From: Streptomyces zhihengii
GTDB lineage: Bacteria; Actinomycetota; Actinomycetes; Streptomycetales; Streptomycetaceae
Direction of reading: 5' to 3'
Length of the DNA stretch: 64,000 nucleotides
Assembly (NCBI RefSeq): GCF_016919245.1
Contig: NZ_JAFEJA010000001.1
Location: 4,206,001-4,270,000, forward strand
Shown: in pieces, positions 27,708-36,809 of the stretch
Numbering within the stretch: position 1 is the first letter of the stretch
Layout: each line of letters opens with the position of its first letter
Program-made: the position numbers and the translations under genes
The notes under the pieces: model-generated
The model's input: the letters and a program-made list of their open reading frames with translations, nothing else
Database searches by the model: none
Told to the model about the DNA's origin: nothing

Positions 27708-29678
27708 TCAGCCGATCTGGATGGTCTCGTCGACGGTCGTCTGGTCGAAGTCGGAGGTCCGCACGGTCACCTTGACCTGCCACTCGCCCGGCATCGGGAT
27801 CTGGACCGCGCTCGCGCTCCAGTGTCCCGGGGCCACGCGGTCGGGGGTGATGGGCAGCGGTCCGATCTGCTTCGCGGTCAGGGTGAAGGACACCTTGAGC
27901 TCGGGGGCGTCCAGCGGGTCCCCGCCGGGCGTCTCGGCCCAGACGTGCATCTCGTTGCCGCCGGGCTGCGCAGGGTCGAGGCTCAGGCGGAGGGTGCCCT
28001 GGCCGTTCTCGCCGCCGGTGTCGAAGGGCAGCGAGATCTCGGTCGGCCCGGCGGCCGGCGCGGTCGCCGCGGCCCGCTCGCCCGCCCCGCGCGCCTCCTC
28101 CTCGGTGCGTCCCGGCTCGGTCGAGGTGAGCACGGTCGTCACGGCGAGCAGGACCACCGCGACACCGGCCTCGACGAGCACCGAGCGCCGCAGACCGGTC
28201 CGTTCGCCGTCCGCGTCCCTGACCCGCCGGCGCTCGGCGGTCGCCACGGCGGCCCGCTGACGGGCGAGCTGCGCCGCCCGCTCGGGGTCGGCGGACGCAC
28301 CGCCCTCCGTCTCCGGGGCCTCCGCGGCCGCTTCCGCCTCGACGGCCGTTTCGACCTCATCGGCGTCGCCGGCCTCCCCGGCCTCGCGGGTCCGCTCCGC
28401 CGGCGCGGCGGCGGAGGCGGTCACCTCGGTCAGGCGCAGCGTCCAGCGGCGGGACAGCCAGGCCACCGCCACCATCACCACCACCAGGCCGATCTTGACC
28501 AGCAGCAGCTGCCCGTACCGGGTGCCGGTGAGCGCCGACCAGGAGCCGACCTGCCGCCAGGACTGGTAGATCCCGGTCGCGGTGAGCACCACCACGGACG
28601 CGAAGGCGACCCGTGAGAACCGCAGCACCGCCGCGCGCTCCACGTCCGGCACCCGGTGGAGGGCGGTCAGCAGGGTGACCAGGCCGCCCAGCCAGAGGGC
28701 GACGGCCAGCAGATGGAGCACGTCGACCGGCATCGCGACACCGGGCTGGATGCCCGTGGAGGCGTGCTCGGACAGCGCCCAGGTGGCGGCGATGCCCGCC
28801 GCGACCACGGTGCCGCCGAGGCCCAGCCCGAAGGCGAGGTCCCGCTTCTCCTGCGTGCCGTCGTCCCTGCGGGCGTACGCCCCGAACAGCACGGCGACGA
28901 ACAGGGCCGCCGCACCGAGCAGCAGCAGCCGGGAGACGAGTGCCGCGCCGGTCTTGGTCTCCAGCACGTCGCCGAGCGCCCCGAGGTCGGCGACGTCGGC
29001 CAGTGAGCCGGAGGCGGTGTAGGGCCCGCGCAGCAGCAGCATCGCCAGGGTGGCCGCGGTGAGCGTGACCCAGCCCGTGACCACGAGGCGCTGCACGGGC
29101 CGGACCGCGGCCCCCCGCCGCCAGCACAGCAGCACGAACGCGGCGCCGCCGGCGAGCAGGACGAAGCCCGCGTACGCGGCGTACCGCGCGATGCCGTAGA
29201 GCACTCCGACGGCGCCGCCGCCGGCCTGCTGGTCGGGCAGCGCGACGGTCGACGCGGACGGCGCGCCGATCGAGAAGGTGAAGGCGCCCGACACCGGGTG
29301 GCTGTCCGCGGACACGGCCTGCCAGGCCACGGTGTAGGTGCCGTCCGGCAGCCCGCCGTGCAGGGTGACGCCGTACATCACGGTGCCCCCGGTGCCGAGG
29401 TCGCGTATCCGCGCGGTGTCGGCGCGCTTGCCGCTCGGTTCGAGGACGCGGATGGAGTCGTCGCCCATGGCGATCTGCTCGGAGAAGGTGAGCGTGACCT
29501 CCGCCGGGGCGGTGGCCACCACCGCCCCGTCCTTCGGATTGCTCGCGATGAGCGCGGCGTGCGCCGACGCCGGGCCCGCGGCGGCCAGCAGCCCGATGAG
29601 CGTGCCGAGCAGCACGACCAGGGCCGACAGCGGCCGTACGGGGGACGCACCGAGGCGCGGGGCGGTGGCGGTCGTCAT
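27708..29678 (-). CDS. CopC-CopD fusion copper resistance/uptake membrane protein (YcnJ-like)
   Basis: Product of 656 residues. After a signal peptide the mature part starts at HAALIASNPKDG; a His at the new N-terminus is a copper ligand in CopC proteins. The CopC domain (about 40-150) is followed by eight or so membrane helices of the CopD type, then a charged cytoplasmic segment rich in Glu/Ala and a C-terminal extracellular domain ending VDETIQIG. It is thought to bind copper outside and pass it through the membrane. It sits between ecuC and dtpA in a tightly spaced operon. Confidence 0.9.
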   Translation of the reverse strand: MTTATAPRLGASPVRPLSALVVLLGTLIGLLAAAGPASAHAALIASNPKDGAVVATAPAEVTLTFSEQIAMGDDSIRVLEPSGKRADTARIRDLGTGGTVMYGVTLHGGLPDGTYTVAWQAVSADSHPVSGAFTFSIGAPSASTVALPDQQAGGGAVGVLYGIARYAAYAGFVLLAGGAAFVLLCWRRGAAVRPVQRLVVTGWVTLTAATLAMLLLRGPYTASGSLADVADLGALGDVLETKTGAALVSRLLLLGAAALFVAVLFGAYARRDDGTQEKRDLAFGLGLGGTVVAAGIAATWALSEHASTGIQPGVAMPVDVLHLLAVALWLGGLVTLLTALHRVPDVERAAVLRFSRVAFASVVVLTATGIYQSWRQVGSWSALTGTRYGQLLLVKIGLVVVMVAVAWLSRRWTLRLTEVTASAAAPAERTREAGEAGDADEVETAVEAEAAAEAPETEGGASADPERAAQLARQRAAVATAERRRVRDADGERTGLRRSVLVEAGVAVVLLAVTTVLTSTEPGRTEEEARGAGERAAATAPAAGPTEISLPFDTGGENGQGTLRLSLDPAQPGGNEMHVWAETPGGDPLDAPELKVSFTLTAKQIGPLPITPDRVAPGHWSASAVQIPMPGEWQVKVTVRTSDFDQTTVDETIQIG

Positions 29679-29697
29679 GCGATCAGTCCCTCACTGC

Positions 29698-30144
29698 TCA
29701 GTGCTGCGGGTTGTAGGTCGTCTCCTTGACGGGGACGTCCACGGTGATCGGATCCGACTTCTCGAAGTGCAGCTCCAGGGAGACCTTGTCGCCCTCCCGG
29801 GGACGCTGCTTCAGCGACATGAACATGATGTGGTTGCCGCCGCGTTCGAGATCGAGGCTGCCGTCCGCGGGGATGTCGAACGACGCCACCTCGCGCATCT
29901 TCTGGTCCTTGGTCTCGTGGATCGTGACGTCGTCCGAGATGTCGCTGGTGACCGAGGTGAGCCGGTCCGCCTGACCGCCGTCGTTGACGACGGTCAGGAA
30001 GCCGGCGGCCATGTCGCTCACCGGCTGCGGCATGAACGCGCCGTCGACCCGCAGCTCGGGCTCCCCCGCCGACGAGCAGCCGGCGAGTGCGAGCGAGGAC
30101 GCCAGGGCCGCCGCCAGCAGGACGGGGGTCCGCCCGCGGATCAC
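29698..30144 (-). CDS. ecuC: Extracellular copper chaperone lipoprotein (PCuAC/ECuC family)
   Basis: Product of 148 residues from GTG 30144. The lipobox LAGC gives a lipoprotein anchored to the outer face of the membrane. The PCuAC domain has the copper-binding pattern of His and Met residues: IHETKDQKM, then GGNHIMFM. In S. lividans ECuC passes Cu(I) to Sco for cytochrome c oxidase assembly. The start overlaps the sco stop as GTGA, showing the two are made together. Confidence 0.92.
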   Translation of the reverse strand: MIRGRTPVLLAAALASSLALAGCSSAGEPELRVDGAFMPQPVSDMAAGFLTVVNDGGQADRLTSVTSDISDDVTIHETKDQKMREVASFDIPADGSLDLERGGNHIMFMSLKQRPREGDKVSLELHFEKSDPITVDVPVKETTYNPQH

Positions 30145-30803
30145 GGCTTCTCCCCCGCGACCAGCCTGGGCAGGTCCTTGGCCCAGTCGTCGGCGGTGGT
30201 GTCCTCGCCGTACAGGACGTAGCCCTCGTCGGTCCTCGGCGAGAAGGCGACGACCTGGGCGCCGTGCATGGAGACCACGGAGCCGTCCTTCTCCTTCTTC
30301 GGCGGGTCGATGCCGATGCCGATCGACTTGGCGCCGGCCTGGATGGCCGTGAAGTCGCCGGTGAGGCCGATGAACGACGGGTCGCCGGCGCTCGGCAGCC
30401 ACTTCGCCAGTTCGGCGGAGGTGTCGCGCTCCGGGTCGGTGGTGACGAAGACGACCTGGAGCTTGTCCTGGTCGGCCTGCGGGAGCTGCTTCTTCGCGAT
30501 GGCGAGGTTGCTCATCGTCAGGGGGCAGACGTCGGGGCAGTGGGTGTAGCCGAAGTAGATGAGCGTCGGCCTGCCCTTGGTCCGCTCCCGGAGGTCGAAC
30601 GTCTTCCCCTCGGTGTCGGTCAGTGTCAGGTCCGGCTTGGCGAAGGGCCGGTCGAGGACGGTCGCCGCCTTCGTCTTCGGCTGGGCCGAGACCTCGAAGC
30701 CGGACGAGGCGGAGCCGTCCTCGCCGGAGCCGGAGGAACAGGCGGAGAGGGAGAGCCCGGCGGCCACCACGAGGGCGGCCGCGAGCACGGTCTTCTTGCG
30801 CAT
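30141..30803 (-). CDS. sco: Sco family copper chaperone/thiol-disulfide protein (SCO1/SenC)
   Basis: Product of 220 residues. It is a lipoprotein with lipobox LSAC near residue 22. The thioredoxin-like domain shows the copper-binding CxxxC (THCPDVCPLT) and a distal His in SMHGAQ. Sco proteins deliver copper to the CuA site of cytochrome c oxidase. It is translationally coupled to ecuC downstream and lies 35 bp after ycnI. Confidence 0.94.
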   Translation of the reverse strand: MRKKTVLAAALVVAAGLSLSACSSGSGEDGSASSGFEVSAQPKTKAATVLDRPFAKPDLTLTDTEGKTFDLRERTKGRPTLIYFGYTHCPDVCPLTMSNLAIAKKQLPQADQDKLQVVFVTTDPERDTSAELAKWLPSAGDPSFIGLTGDFTAIQAGAKSIGIGIDPPKKEKDGSVVSMHGAQVVAFSPRTDEGYVLYGEDTTADDWAKDLPRLVAGEKP

Positions 30804-30838
30804 AGAGCTGATGTCCAGACGTGTCTGTCGGGTGGTGA

Positions 30839-31573
30839 TCAGGCGCGGCGGCGGCCGGCCAGGACGCCGAAGGCCACGCCCGCGGCGCCGACGGCGATGC
30901 CGACGCCGCCGAGGACCCGGGCGGTCGTGTCGCTGCCGCCGGGCGAGGCGGCGGTCTCGGTGTGGCCGGCCTCGTCGTCGTGGCCGGCGTTCTTGTCGTC
31001 GGCCGCGGTGTCGGCGGCGCCGCCGCCGTGGTGGTCGCCGGAGGCGGCGGAGAGCTGCAGCACGGGCGCCGGGGACTCGGGCTCCTCGCCGCCCTCGGCC
31101 GGCTCCTCGATCCAGCGCACGACCTCGTCGTTGTCGTACGTCTGGAGGGCCTTGAAGACGAGCTGGTCGGCGTCCTCGGGAAGCTGGCCGAGGGAGACGG
31201 GGAACTGCTGGAAGCGGCCGGGCGCGATCTTCGAACCGTCCGCGGTCCAAGTCACCTTGGTGACGGCCTCGGTGATCTGCTTGCCGTGGACCTCGAGGGG
31301 CTTGTCGAGCTTGGAGCGGGTGACCTCGGCCTTCCAGCCGGGCACGTCCTGCGGCATCACGGACGCCAGCGGGTGCTCGGTGGGCATGGACACCTCCAGC
31401 TTCACGGTGGAGGCGTCGTCGCGCTCGTTCGGGACCTTGAAGTTGACGGTGGCGTAGCCGCCCTTGGCGGCCTCGCCCTGCGGCTGGACGCTGACGTGGG
31501 CGAAGGCGGTGCCGGAGAGGGCCACGACGGCGGCGGCGGCGACGGCGGCGGCGGCAACGCGGGAAACGTTCAT
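30839..31573 (-). CDS. YcnI-family copper-binding membrane-anchored protein
   Basis: Product of 244 residues. The signal peptide ends at TAFA, leaving HVSVQPQ as the mature N-terminus; a N-terminal His is part of the copper site in YcnI (DUF1775) domains, together with a conserved Trp. The domain covers about 25-165. A His/Asp/Ala-rich linker and a C-terminal hydrophobic helix followed by RRR anchor it in the membrane. It is the first gene of the copper operon, after a hairpin. Confidence 0.9.
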   Translation of the reverse strand: MNVSRVAAAAVAAAAVVALSGTAFAHVSVQPQGEAAKGGYATVNFKVPNERDDASTVKLEVSMPTEHPLASVMPQDVPGWKAEVTRSKLDKPLEVHGKQITEAVTKVTWTADGSKIAPGRFQQFPVSLGQLPEDADQLVFKALQTYDNDEVVRWIEEPAEGGEEPESPAPVLQLSAASGDHHGGGAADTAADDKNAGHDDEAGHTETAASPGGSDTTARVLGGVGIAVGAAGVAFGVLAGRRRA

Positions 31574-31639
31574 GCGGAAACACACTCCACGGTGAGGAGA
31601 GGCGAGGGACGTGCCCGCGCACGGACGCGCGGGGGCACA

Positions 31640-31667
31640 GCGGCTCGGCTCCCGTCGAGCGAGCCGC
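31640..31667. terminator. Hairpin between the membrane protein gene and ycnI
   Basis: An 8-bp perfect stem GCGGCTCG/CGAGCCGC (31640-31647, 31660-31667) lies immediately past the stop of the 259-residue gene; a second GC-rich imperfect inverted repeat lies at about 31611-31637. Together they probably separate this gene from the copper operon. Confidence 0.6.
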
Positions 31668-31668
31668 G

Positions 31669-32448
31669 TCAGGCGGCGATGACGTATACGGACGGCGGCC
31701 CGCGCCTGATCACCGTGTGCTGGAGTGCCTCGCCGGCTCCCGGCGAGGGGGGGCCGGCCGGCGCGGCCGGCCGGCGGAGGACGCCCGCGGGCGCGGCGCC
31801 GGGCAGTCCCGCCCGCAGCGCCCGCACCAGGGCGAGGGCCGCGCGCAGGGCGCCCAGCCGGGCCCCGTCGGCGACCTCGTGGGCGGAGCCCGCAGACAGC
31901 TCGGCGAGCCGCAGCAGCGCCGTGTCGCCGCGCCGCATCAGCAGCCCGGTCACGGCGGCGGCCGCCAGGTGCCCGAGCAGCATGGCGAGCGAGGGGAGGT
32001 CCGGGCCCGCGGCCGTGTGCGCGTGGGCGCCGTGCACCGCGGTGGCCGGGTCGATCCCGGCGGTGGTCACGATGCGCCGGGCGTCGGCCGCGCCGATGGA
32101 GGCGGGGCCCGCCCCGCACACCAGCTTGGCGGCCACCCGGATCAGCGCGTCGTCCGCGCTCTCGGCGAGCTGGAGCCTGGTCTGCGCGAGACCGAACAGG
32201 GCGTGCAGCGCGAGCTGTCCGCCGGCCAGCACCGCCGCGATGGCGGGCAGCGAGCGCTGCCGCCCCGTGAACGGCACGACCAGCGCGAACACCACGGCGA
32301 ACCCGAGCCCCAGCGACCACAGGGGCACCGCCTCGCAGGCGGCCAGCACGTGCCCGGTCCCGGACAGCACGACGCAGACCGCGGTGAACACCGCGGCCCT
32401 CAGCAGCCGCAGACCGGCTCCGGCGTGTGCGTGGCGTGGGGACGACAT
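31669..32448 (-). CDS. Membrane protein of unknown function next to the copper cluster
   Basis: Product of 259 residues. It has about five hydrophobic helices: LLRAAVFTAVCVVLSGTGHVL, then SLGLGFAVVFALVVPF, LPAIAAVLAGGQLALHALFGL, a His-containing segment (AVHGAHAHTAAG) and LAMLLGHLAAAAVTGLLM. The C-terminal tail is Ala/Pro-rich. I do not recognise a named family with certainty. Its position just upstream of ycnI on the same strand and the His cluster suggest a metal-linked role, which is only inference. Confidence 0.75.
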   Translation of the reverse strand: MSSPRHAHAGAGLRLLRAAVFTAVCVVLSGTGHVLAACEAVPLWSLGLGFAVVFALVVPFTGRQRSLPAIAAVLAGGQLALHALFGLAQTRLQLAESADDALIRVAAKLVCGAGPASIGAADARRIVTTAGIDPATAVHGAHAHTAAGPDLPSLAMLLGHLAAAAVTGLLMRRGDTALLRLAELSAGSAHEVADGARLGALRAALALVRALRAGLPGAAPAGVLRRPAAPAGPPSPGAGEALQHTVIRRGPPSVYVIAA

Positions 32449-32685
32449 GGCCGGGTCATCATCCCACTGCCCCCGCCGCCTCCGTACGGCAGGTCCGGAA
32501 GATCCCGTTTGCCGAGTGCCGGACCGCTCCGCCGCCGGTCATCCGCCCTTCGGCGCCCCGGCATACACCGCGGGACGCGGCGGCGCATCCGCCGAACGAG
32601 GGCCGTGACGGCGAACGGGGGCTTACCGACGGGGGTGACGGGCAATACGTATCGGTATGTCGAGCGGGGGACAGGAGGCTGGAGC

Positions 32686-33156
32686 ATGAGCATCTGGTGG
32701 TCACTCCGTCTGCGGCGCGACGCCGCGAGCGTCCCCCTGGCCCGGCGGCTGCTGCTCGGCACCATGGAGACCGCGGGCGTCGACCCGGACATCTCCTTCG
32801 ACCTGTCCGTCGCGCTCACCGAGGCGTGCGCCAACGCCGTGGAGCACGGCGGGGATCCGGGCTCCGCGGCCGCCGGCCCGGCGGCCGAGTACCGGGTGAC
32901 GGCGTATCTGGACGGCGAGAAGTGCCGTATCGAGGTCTCCGACTCGGGGCCCGGCTTCGACCGGGGCCCCGCACCGCTGCGCGACGCCCCCCTGTGCGGC
33001 GACGCGCAGGCGACGGCGGAGAGCGGCCGGGGGCTCTGCCTCATCGAGCAGCTCGCCGACCACGTCCATGTGCGCAGCAGGCCGGGGCTGGGCGCGGTGG
33101 TCAGCTTCGACAAGATCCTCAAATGGCGCGAGGGCGCGCTGCTCGGTGTCTCCTGA
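32686..33156 (+). CDS. RsbW/SpoIIAB-like ATP-binding protein (HATPase_c)
   Basis: Product of 156 residues from ATG 32686, preceded by AGGAGG. It is a small GHKL ATPase: N-box ALTEACANAVEHG and G-boxes SDSGPGFD and ESGRGLCLIEQLAD. Streptomyces has many such anti-sigma/regulatory kinases that act on anti-anti-sigma factors or as stand-alone regulators. No sigma or STAS gene is adjacent, so the partner is unknown. The 32449-32685 gap shows ATACGTATCGGTAT-like short palindromes but no other gene. Confidence 0.88.
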   Translation: MSIWWSLRLRRDAASVPLARRLLLGTMETAGVDPDISFDLSVALTEACANAVEHGGDPGSAAAGPAAEYRVTAYLDGEKCRIEVSDSGPGFDRGPAPLRDAPLCGDAQATAESGRGLCLIEQLADHVHVRSRPGLGAVVSFDKILKWREGALLGVS

Positions 33157-33183
33157 GCGGCGCGCCCCCGGGCGTCTCGCGGG

Positions 33184-34638
33184 TCAGTCCCGCAGCGCGG
33201 CCATCCACGCCTCGACCTCGTCGGCCTGACGCGGCAGCGAGGCGCTGAGGTTCCGGTTGCCGTCCTCGGTGACGAGGATGTCGTCCTCGATCCGGACGCC
33301 GATGCCGCGGTACTCCTCGGGCACCGTGAGGTCGTCGGCCTGGAAGTACAGACCCGGCTCGACGGTCAGGCACATACCGGGCTCCAGCGTGCCGTCGACG
33401 TACGCCTCGGTGCGCGCGGCGGCGCAGTCGTGGACGTCCATGCCGAGCATGTGGCCGGTGCCGTGCAGCGTCCAGCGGCGCTGGAGGCCCAGTTCGAGCA
33501 CCCGCTCCACCGGGCCCTCGACGAGGCCCCACTCGACCAGCCGCTCCGCGAGCACCCGCTGCGAGGCGTCGTGGAAGTCGCGGTACTTGGCGCCCGGCTT
33601 CACCGCGGCGATGCCCGCCTCCTGGGCGTCGTGGACCGCGTCGTAGATCTTGCGCTGGATCTCCGTGTAGCGGCCGCTGATCGGCAGGGTGCGGGTGACG
33701 TCTGCGGTGTAGAGGGTGGTGGTCTCCACACCGGCGTCGAGCAGCAGCAGGTCGCCGGAGCGGACCGGGCCGTCGTTGCGCACCCAGTGGAGGGTGGTGG
33801 CGTGCGGGCCGGCGGCGCAGATGGAGCCGTAGCCGACGTCGTTGCCCTCGACGCGGGCGCGCAGGAAGAAGGTGCCCTCGATGTAGCGCTCGCTGGTGGC
33901 CTGCGCCTTGTCGAGGACCTTGACGACGTCCTCGAAGCCGCGGGCGGTCGAGTCGCACGCCTTCTGGAGCTCGCCGATCTCGAACTCGTCCTTCACGGCA
34001 CGCGCCTCGGAGAGGTACACCCGCAGCTCGTCGTCGTGCTCGGCGGTGACCTTGTCGGTCAGGGCGGCCTCGACGCCGGCGTCGTGGCCGCGCACCACGC
34101 GGACCGGGCCCCTCGCCTCGCGCAGGGTGTCGGCCAGTTCGCGCACGTCCCGGGCGGGGATGCCGAGGAGCTGCTCGGCCTCGGCCAGCGAGTGGCGCCG
34201 GCCGACCCAGAGCTCGCCCTGGCCGGACAGCCAGAACTCGCCGTTCGCGCGGTCGGAGCGCGGCAGCAGGTGCACGGTGGCCTCGTGACCGTCGCCCCTG
34301 GGCTCCAGCACGAGCACGCCGTCCTCGGTCTGGTCGCCGGTCAGGTACGCGTACTCGGTGGCGGCCCGGAAGCTGTACTCGGTGTCGTTGGAGCGGGTCT
34401 TCAGGTTGCCCGCGGGGATCACCAGGCGCTCCCCGGGGAAGCGCGCCGACAGCGCGGCACGGCGGGCCGCCGTGTGCGCGGCCTGCGGGATCGCCTCCAG
34501 GCCGTGCAGCTCGGTGTCGGCCCACCCCGTGGTCATGTTCTCGGCCAGCTCGTCGGACACGCCCGGGTACAGGCCGTTCTTGCGCTGCTTGATCGGCTGC
34601 TCCTCTTCCGGGGTCTCCGGGGTGAGCTCCTCCGCCAC
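33184..34638 (-). CDS. pepP: Xaa-Pro aminopeptidase P (M24B)
   Basis: Product of 484 residues. The N-terminal domain is creatinase-like and the C-terminal pita-bread domain has the five metal ligands in LLLDAGVE (Asp), TADVTRT (Asp), GTGHMLGMDVHD (His), TVEPG (Glu) and RIEDDI (Glu). Two Mn ions remove an N-terminal residue preceding proline in the cytoplasm. The start is GTG 34638. The nearest minus-strand gene upstream is the PP2C phosphatase. Confidence 0.94.
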   Translation of the reverse strand: MAEELTPETPEEEQPIKQRKNGLYPGVSDELAENMTTGWADTELHGLEAIPQAAHTAARRAALSARFPGERLVIPAGNLKTRSNDTEYSFRAATEYAYLTGDQTEDGVLVLEPRGDGHEATVHLLPRSDRANGEFWLSGQGELWVGRRHSLAEAEQLLGIPARDVRELADTLREARGPVRVVRGHDAGVEAALTDKVTAEHDDELRVYLSEARAVKDEFEIGELQKACDSTARGFEDVVKVLDKAQATSERYIEGTFFLRARVEGNDVGYGSICAAGPHATTLHWVRNDGPVRSGDLLLLDAGVETTTLYTADVTRTLPISGRYTEIQRKIYDAVHDAQEAGIAAVKPGAKYRDFHDASQRVLAERLVEWGLVEGPVERVLELGLQRRWTLHGTGHMLGMDVHDCAAARTEAYVDGTLEPGMCLTVEPGLYFQADDLTVPEEYRGIGVRIEDDILVTEDGNRNLSASLPRQADEVEAWMAALRD

Positions 34639-34773
34639 GTCTGCCTCCTGGGCCTTTCGGCCTCTCGATACGACTCGGGACCCTCCTGGGTGCGTGTCTG
34701 CTCACAGGAGGGGCGACTCCATCGTATGTGCGAGCGGAAGACGGCCCCGGACGGACCGGGAGATTGTGAGGAA

Positions 34774-36195
34774 TCAGTCAAAGCGGGCGGCGAGCAGGAC
34801 CACGTCCTCGGCTCCGTCCGTCCGGTCCAGTCCGTCGGGCAGCATCGCGCGCAGCACGTGGTCGGCGACGGCCGAGGGGTCGCTGCGCGCGGACCGCGGC
34901 ACACCGGCCGCCGCCGCGTGCAGCCGCGCGAACGCCCGGTCCATGGCGTCGCCGGTGCGCCTGAGCAGTCCGTCGGTGTACAGCAGCACCGTTTCTCCGG
35001 GCTCCGGGGTCAGTTCCATGCTGGGCGCCTCCCAGCAGGCGAGCATGCCCAGCGGGGCCGACAGCGTGGTCTCGGCGAACTCGGTCCTGCGCTCGCCGAT
35101 CACCAGCGGCGGGGTGTGCCCCGCCCCCGCGAGCACGATCCGGCGGGCGGCCGGCTCGGCGTACGCGAAGAGCGCCGTCGCCGTGCGGGCGGGTTCGGTC
35201 AGCCGCAGCAGCAGTTCGAGGTCGGAGAGGACGGCGACCGGGTCCTCGCCCTCCATCACCGCGTACGCGCGCAGCGAGGCGCGGAGCCGGCCCATCGCGG
35301 CGAGCGCGCTCGGGCCCGAACCGCTCACCGAGCCGACGGCGAGGCCCAGCGCGCCCTCCGGCAGCGGCAGCGCGTCGTAGAAGTCGCCGCCGCCGCGCTC
35401 CCCGGTGCGGTGGCGGACGGCGAGGGCGACGCCGGGCACCCGGGGCAGCCGGCGGGGGAGCAGCTCGTCGGCGACGGTGGCCACGGTGGCGCGGGCGCGC
35501 TCCAGTTCCAGCAGCCGCGCCAGGTGTTCGGTGGCGTAGCGCATGTAGAGCCCGGCGAGGTGGGTCTGCCGTTCGACCGGTTCGGCCGGCTCGTCGTACA
35601 TCCAGACCGCGGCGCCGAGCACGGCCGATCCGTCGGTGGCCAGCGGACAGGTCCAGGTGGCGGCGCAGCCGAGGCGGACGGCGACCTCGCGGTGGAGCGG
35701 GTGGAGGTCCTCGGCGAGCAGGTCGGGGCGGGCGACGGGGGCGGGCGCGGCGGCGGGCCGGCGGTCGCGCAGCATCGGGCCGAACGCGGTGGCCTCGCGC
35801 GGCACGGTCTCGATGTGCCCGAGGTCGGCGCGGCCGAGACCGAGGCCCCTGGTGCGCGGCAGGAGCGCGGCGCCCGGTGCGCCGGCGAACACACCGTCGT
35901 GCGCCGGATCGCGCGGGGGCTCCAGGACGACCATTCCGCGCCGTGCGCCGACGAGGGCCGCGCCGGCGTTCAGCAGTTCGTCGAGTGCCTCGTCGAGCGT
36001 GCCGGTCCGGGCGAGGCGTTCGGTGAGTTCGTGGAGTGTGGTGAGGTCGGACACCCAGCCGGCGAGGCGGTCCTGGATGACCGCCCCGGGCGGGGGAGGC
36101 ACCTCCGGCATCGGGTGCGCGGCCGCGGAAGTGTGCGCGGGAGCCGGAAATGTTGGATCGATTCCGGCCACTTTCGGCAGGTGCGGGGCGCTCAT
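34774..36195 (-). CDS. PP2C/SpoIIE-type serine phosphatase with GAF-like domain
   Basis: Product of 473 residues from ATG 36195. An N-terminal GAF-like domain (about 55-205) is followed by a SpoIIE/RsbU phosphatase domain with GGDFYDALPLPEG, GAGHTPPL and ETVLLYTDGL, which carry the acidic metal ligands. Such proteins dephosphorylate anti-anti-sigma factors and so act against RsbW-like kinases, several of which are nearby. The frame stays open to 36312, but that part is AT-richer and less codon-biased, so I prefer 36195 although its Shine-Dalgarno is weak. The first visible SpoIIE metal-ligand motif is GGDFYDA instead of the common GGDWYD. Confidence 0.87.
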   Translation of the reverse strand: MSAPHLPKVAGIDPTFPAPAHTSAAAHPMPEVPPPPGAVIQDRLAGWVSDLTTLHELTERLARTGTLDEALDELLNAGAALVGARRGMVVLEPPRDPAHDGVFAGAPGAALLPRTRGLGLGRADLGHIETVPREATAFGPMLRDRRPAAAPAPVARPDLLAEDLHPLHREVAVRLGCAATWTCPLATDGSAVLGAAVWMYDEPAEPVERQTHLAGLYMRYATEHLARLLELERARATVATVADELLPRRLPRVPGVALAVRHRTGERGGGDFYDALPLPEGALGLAVGSVSGSGPSALAAMGRLRASLRAYAVMEGEDPVAVLSDLELLLRLTEPARTATALFAYAEPAARRIVLAGAGHTPPLVIGERRTEFAETTLSAPLGMLACWEAPSMELTPEPGETVLLYTDGLLRRTGDAMDRAFARLHAAAAGVPRSARSDPSAVADHVLRAMLPDGLDRTDGAEDVVLLAARFD

Positions 36196-36809
36196 GGCCG
36201 CCGTCTTCCCGGCGCACGCTTTTCGCTCAATAGCATCGCAAACCCCCATGTCCATCTGCGCCGCTACCCATGCATCCACATCTACACGCAGACGTGAGGT
36301 GATGTCCAGCATTGTCCCGGTGGGATGAGTGGTGTCAGCAGGTCGTTAACTTGGCCGAAAAAAGCACCCGATGGAGGAGGTCTGCGGTCGACTGAGGGCG
36401 TTCGGCAGGGGGACCCAGGGGTTCGCGCCCCGGGGATAGCGTCATTGCAAGCGTGCTGGGTACGTGTACGTAGACGGTGATGGTCAGGGGCAGTTGGAGT
36501 GCCCCGGAACCTGGCGGCGGGTCCGGGCGTCCTACGCTCGAAGGCCGCGCCCCCCATCCTCGAAGTGGCGGGGAAGTTTCGCGGGACAGCAAGCGACGGC
36601 CCCGCGCCACCCCGCGCCACACGTTTAATGGACCACAGCCGACGTTCGGCCCCGGGCGGCGAATGCAGCCGCCGGCACCGCGGGGAAACGCCCATGCCAC
36701 CGGCAAGGGGCGGTGGCGCGCCGATCCGATCGCGTTTGCACGCACAGTGAAGTTGTCTGCACATGTTGTGATGTGGACCCCGGCGTTCAACGGAAAGGAA
36801 CGAGCGCTC

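Noticed and set aside
36405..36445. T-arm-like GGGGTTCGCGCCCC sequence upstream of the Prim-Pol-like gene
   Set aside because: No cloverleaf or anticodon arm can be built around it.
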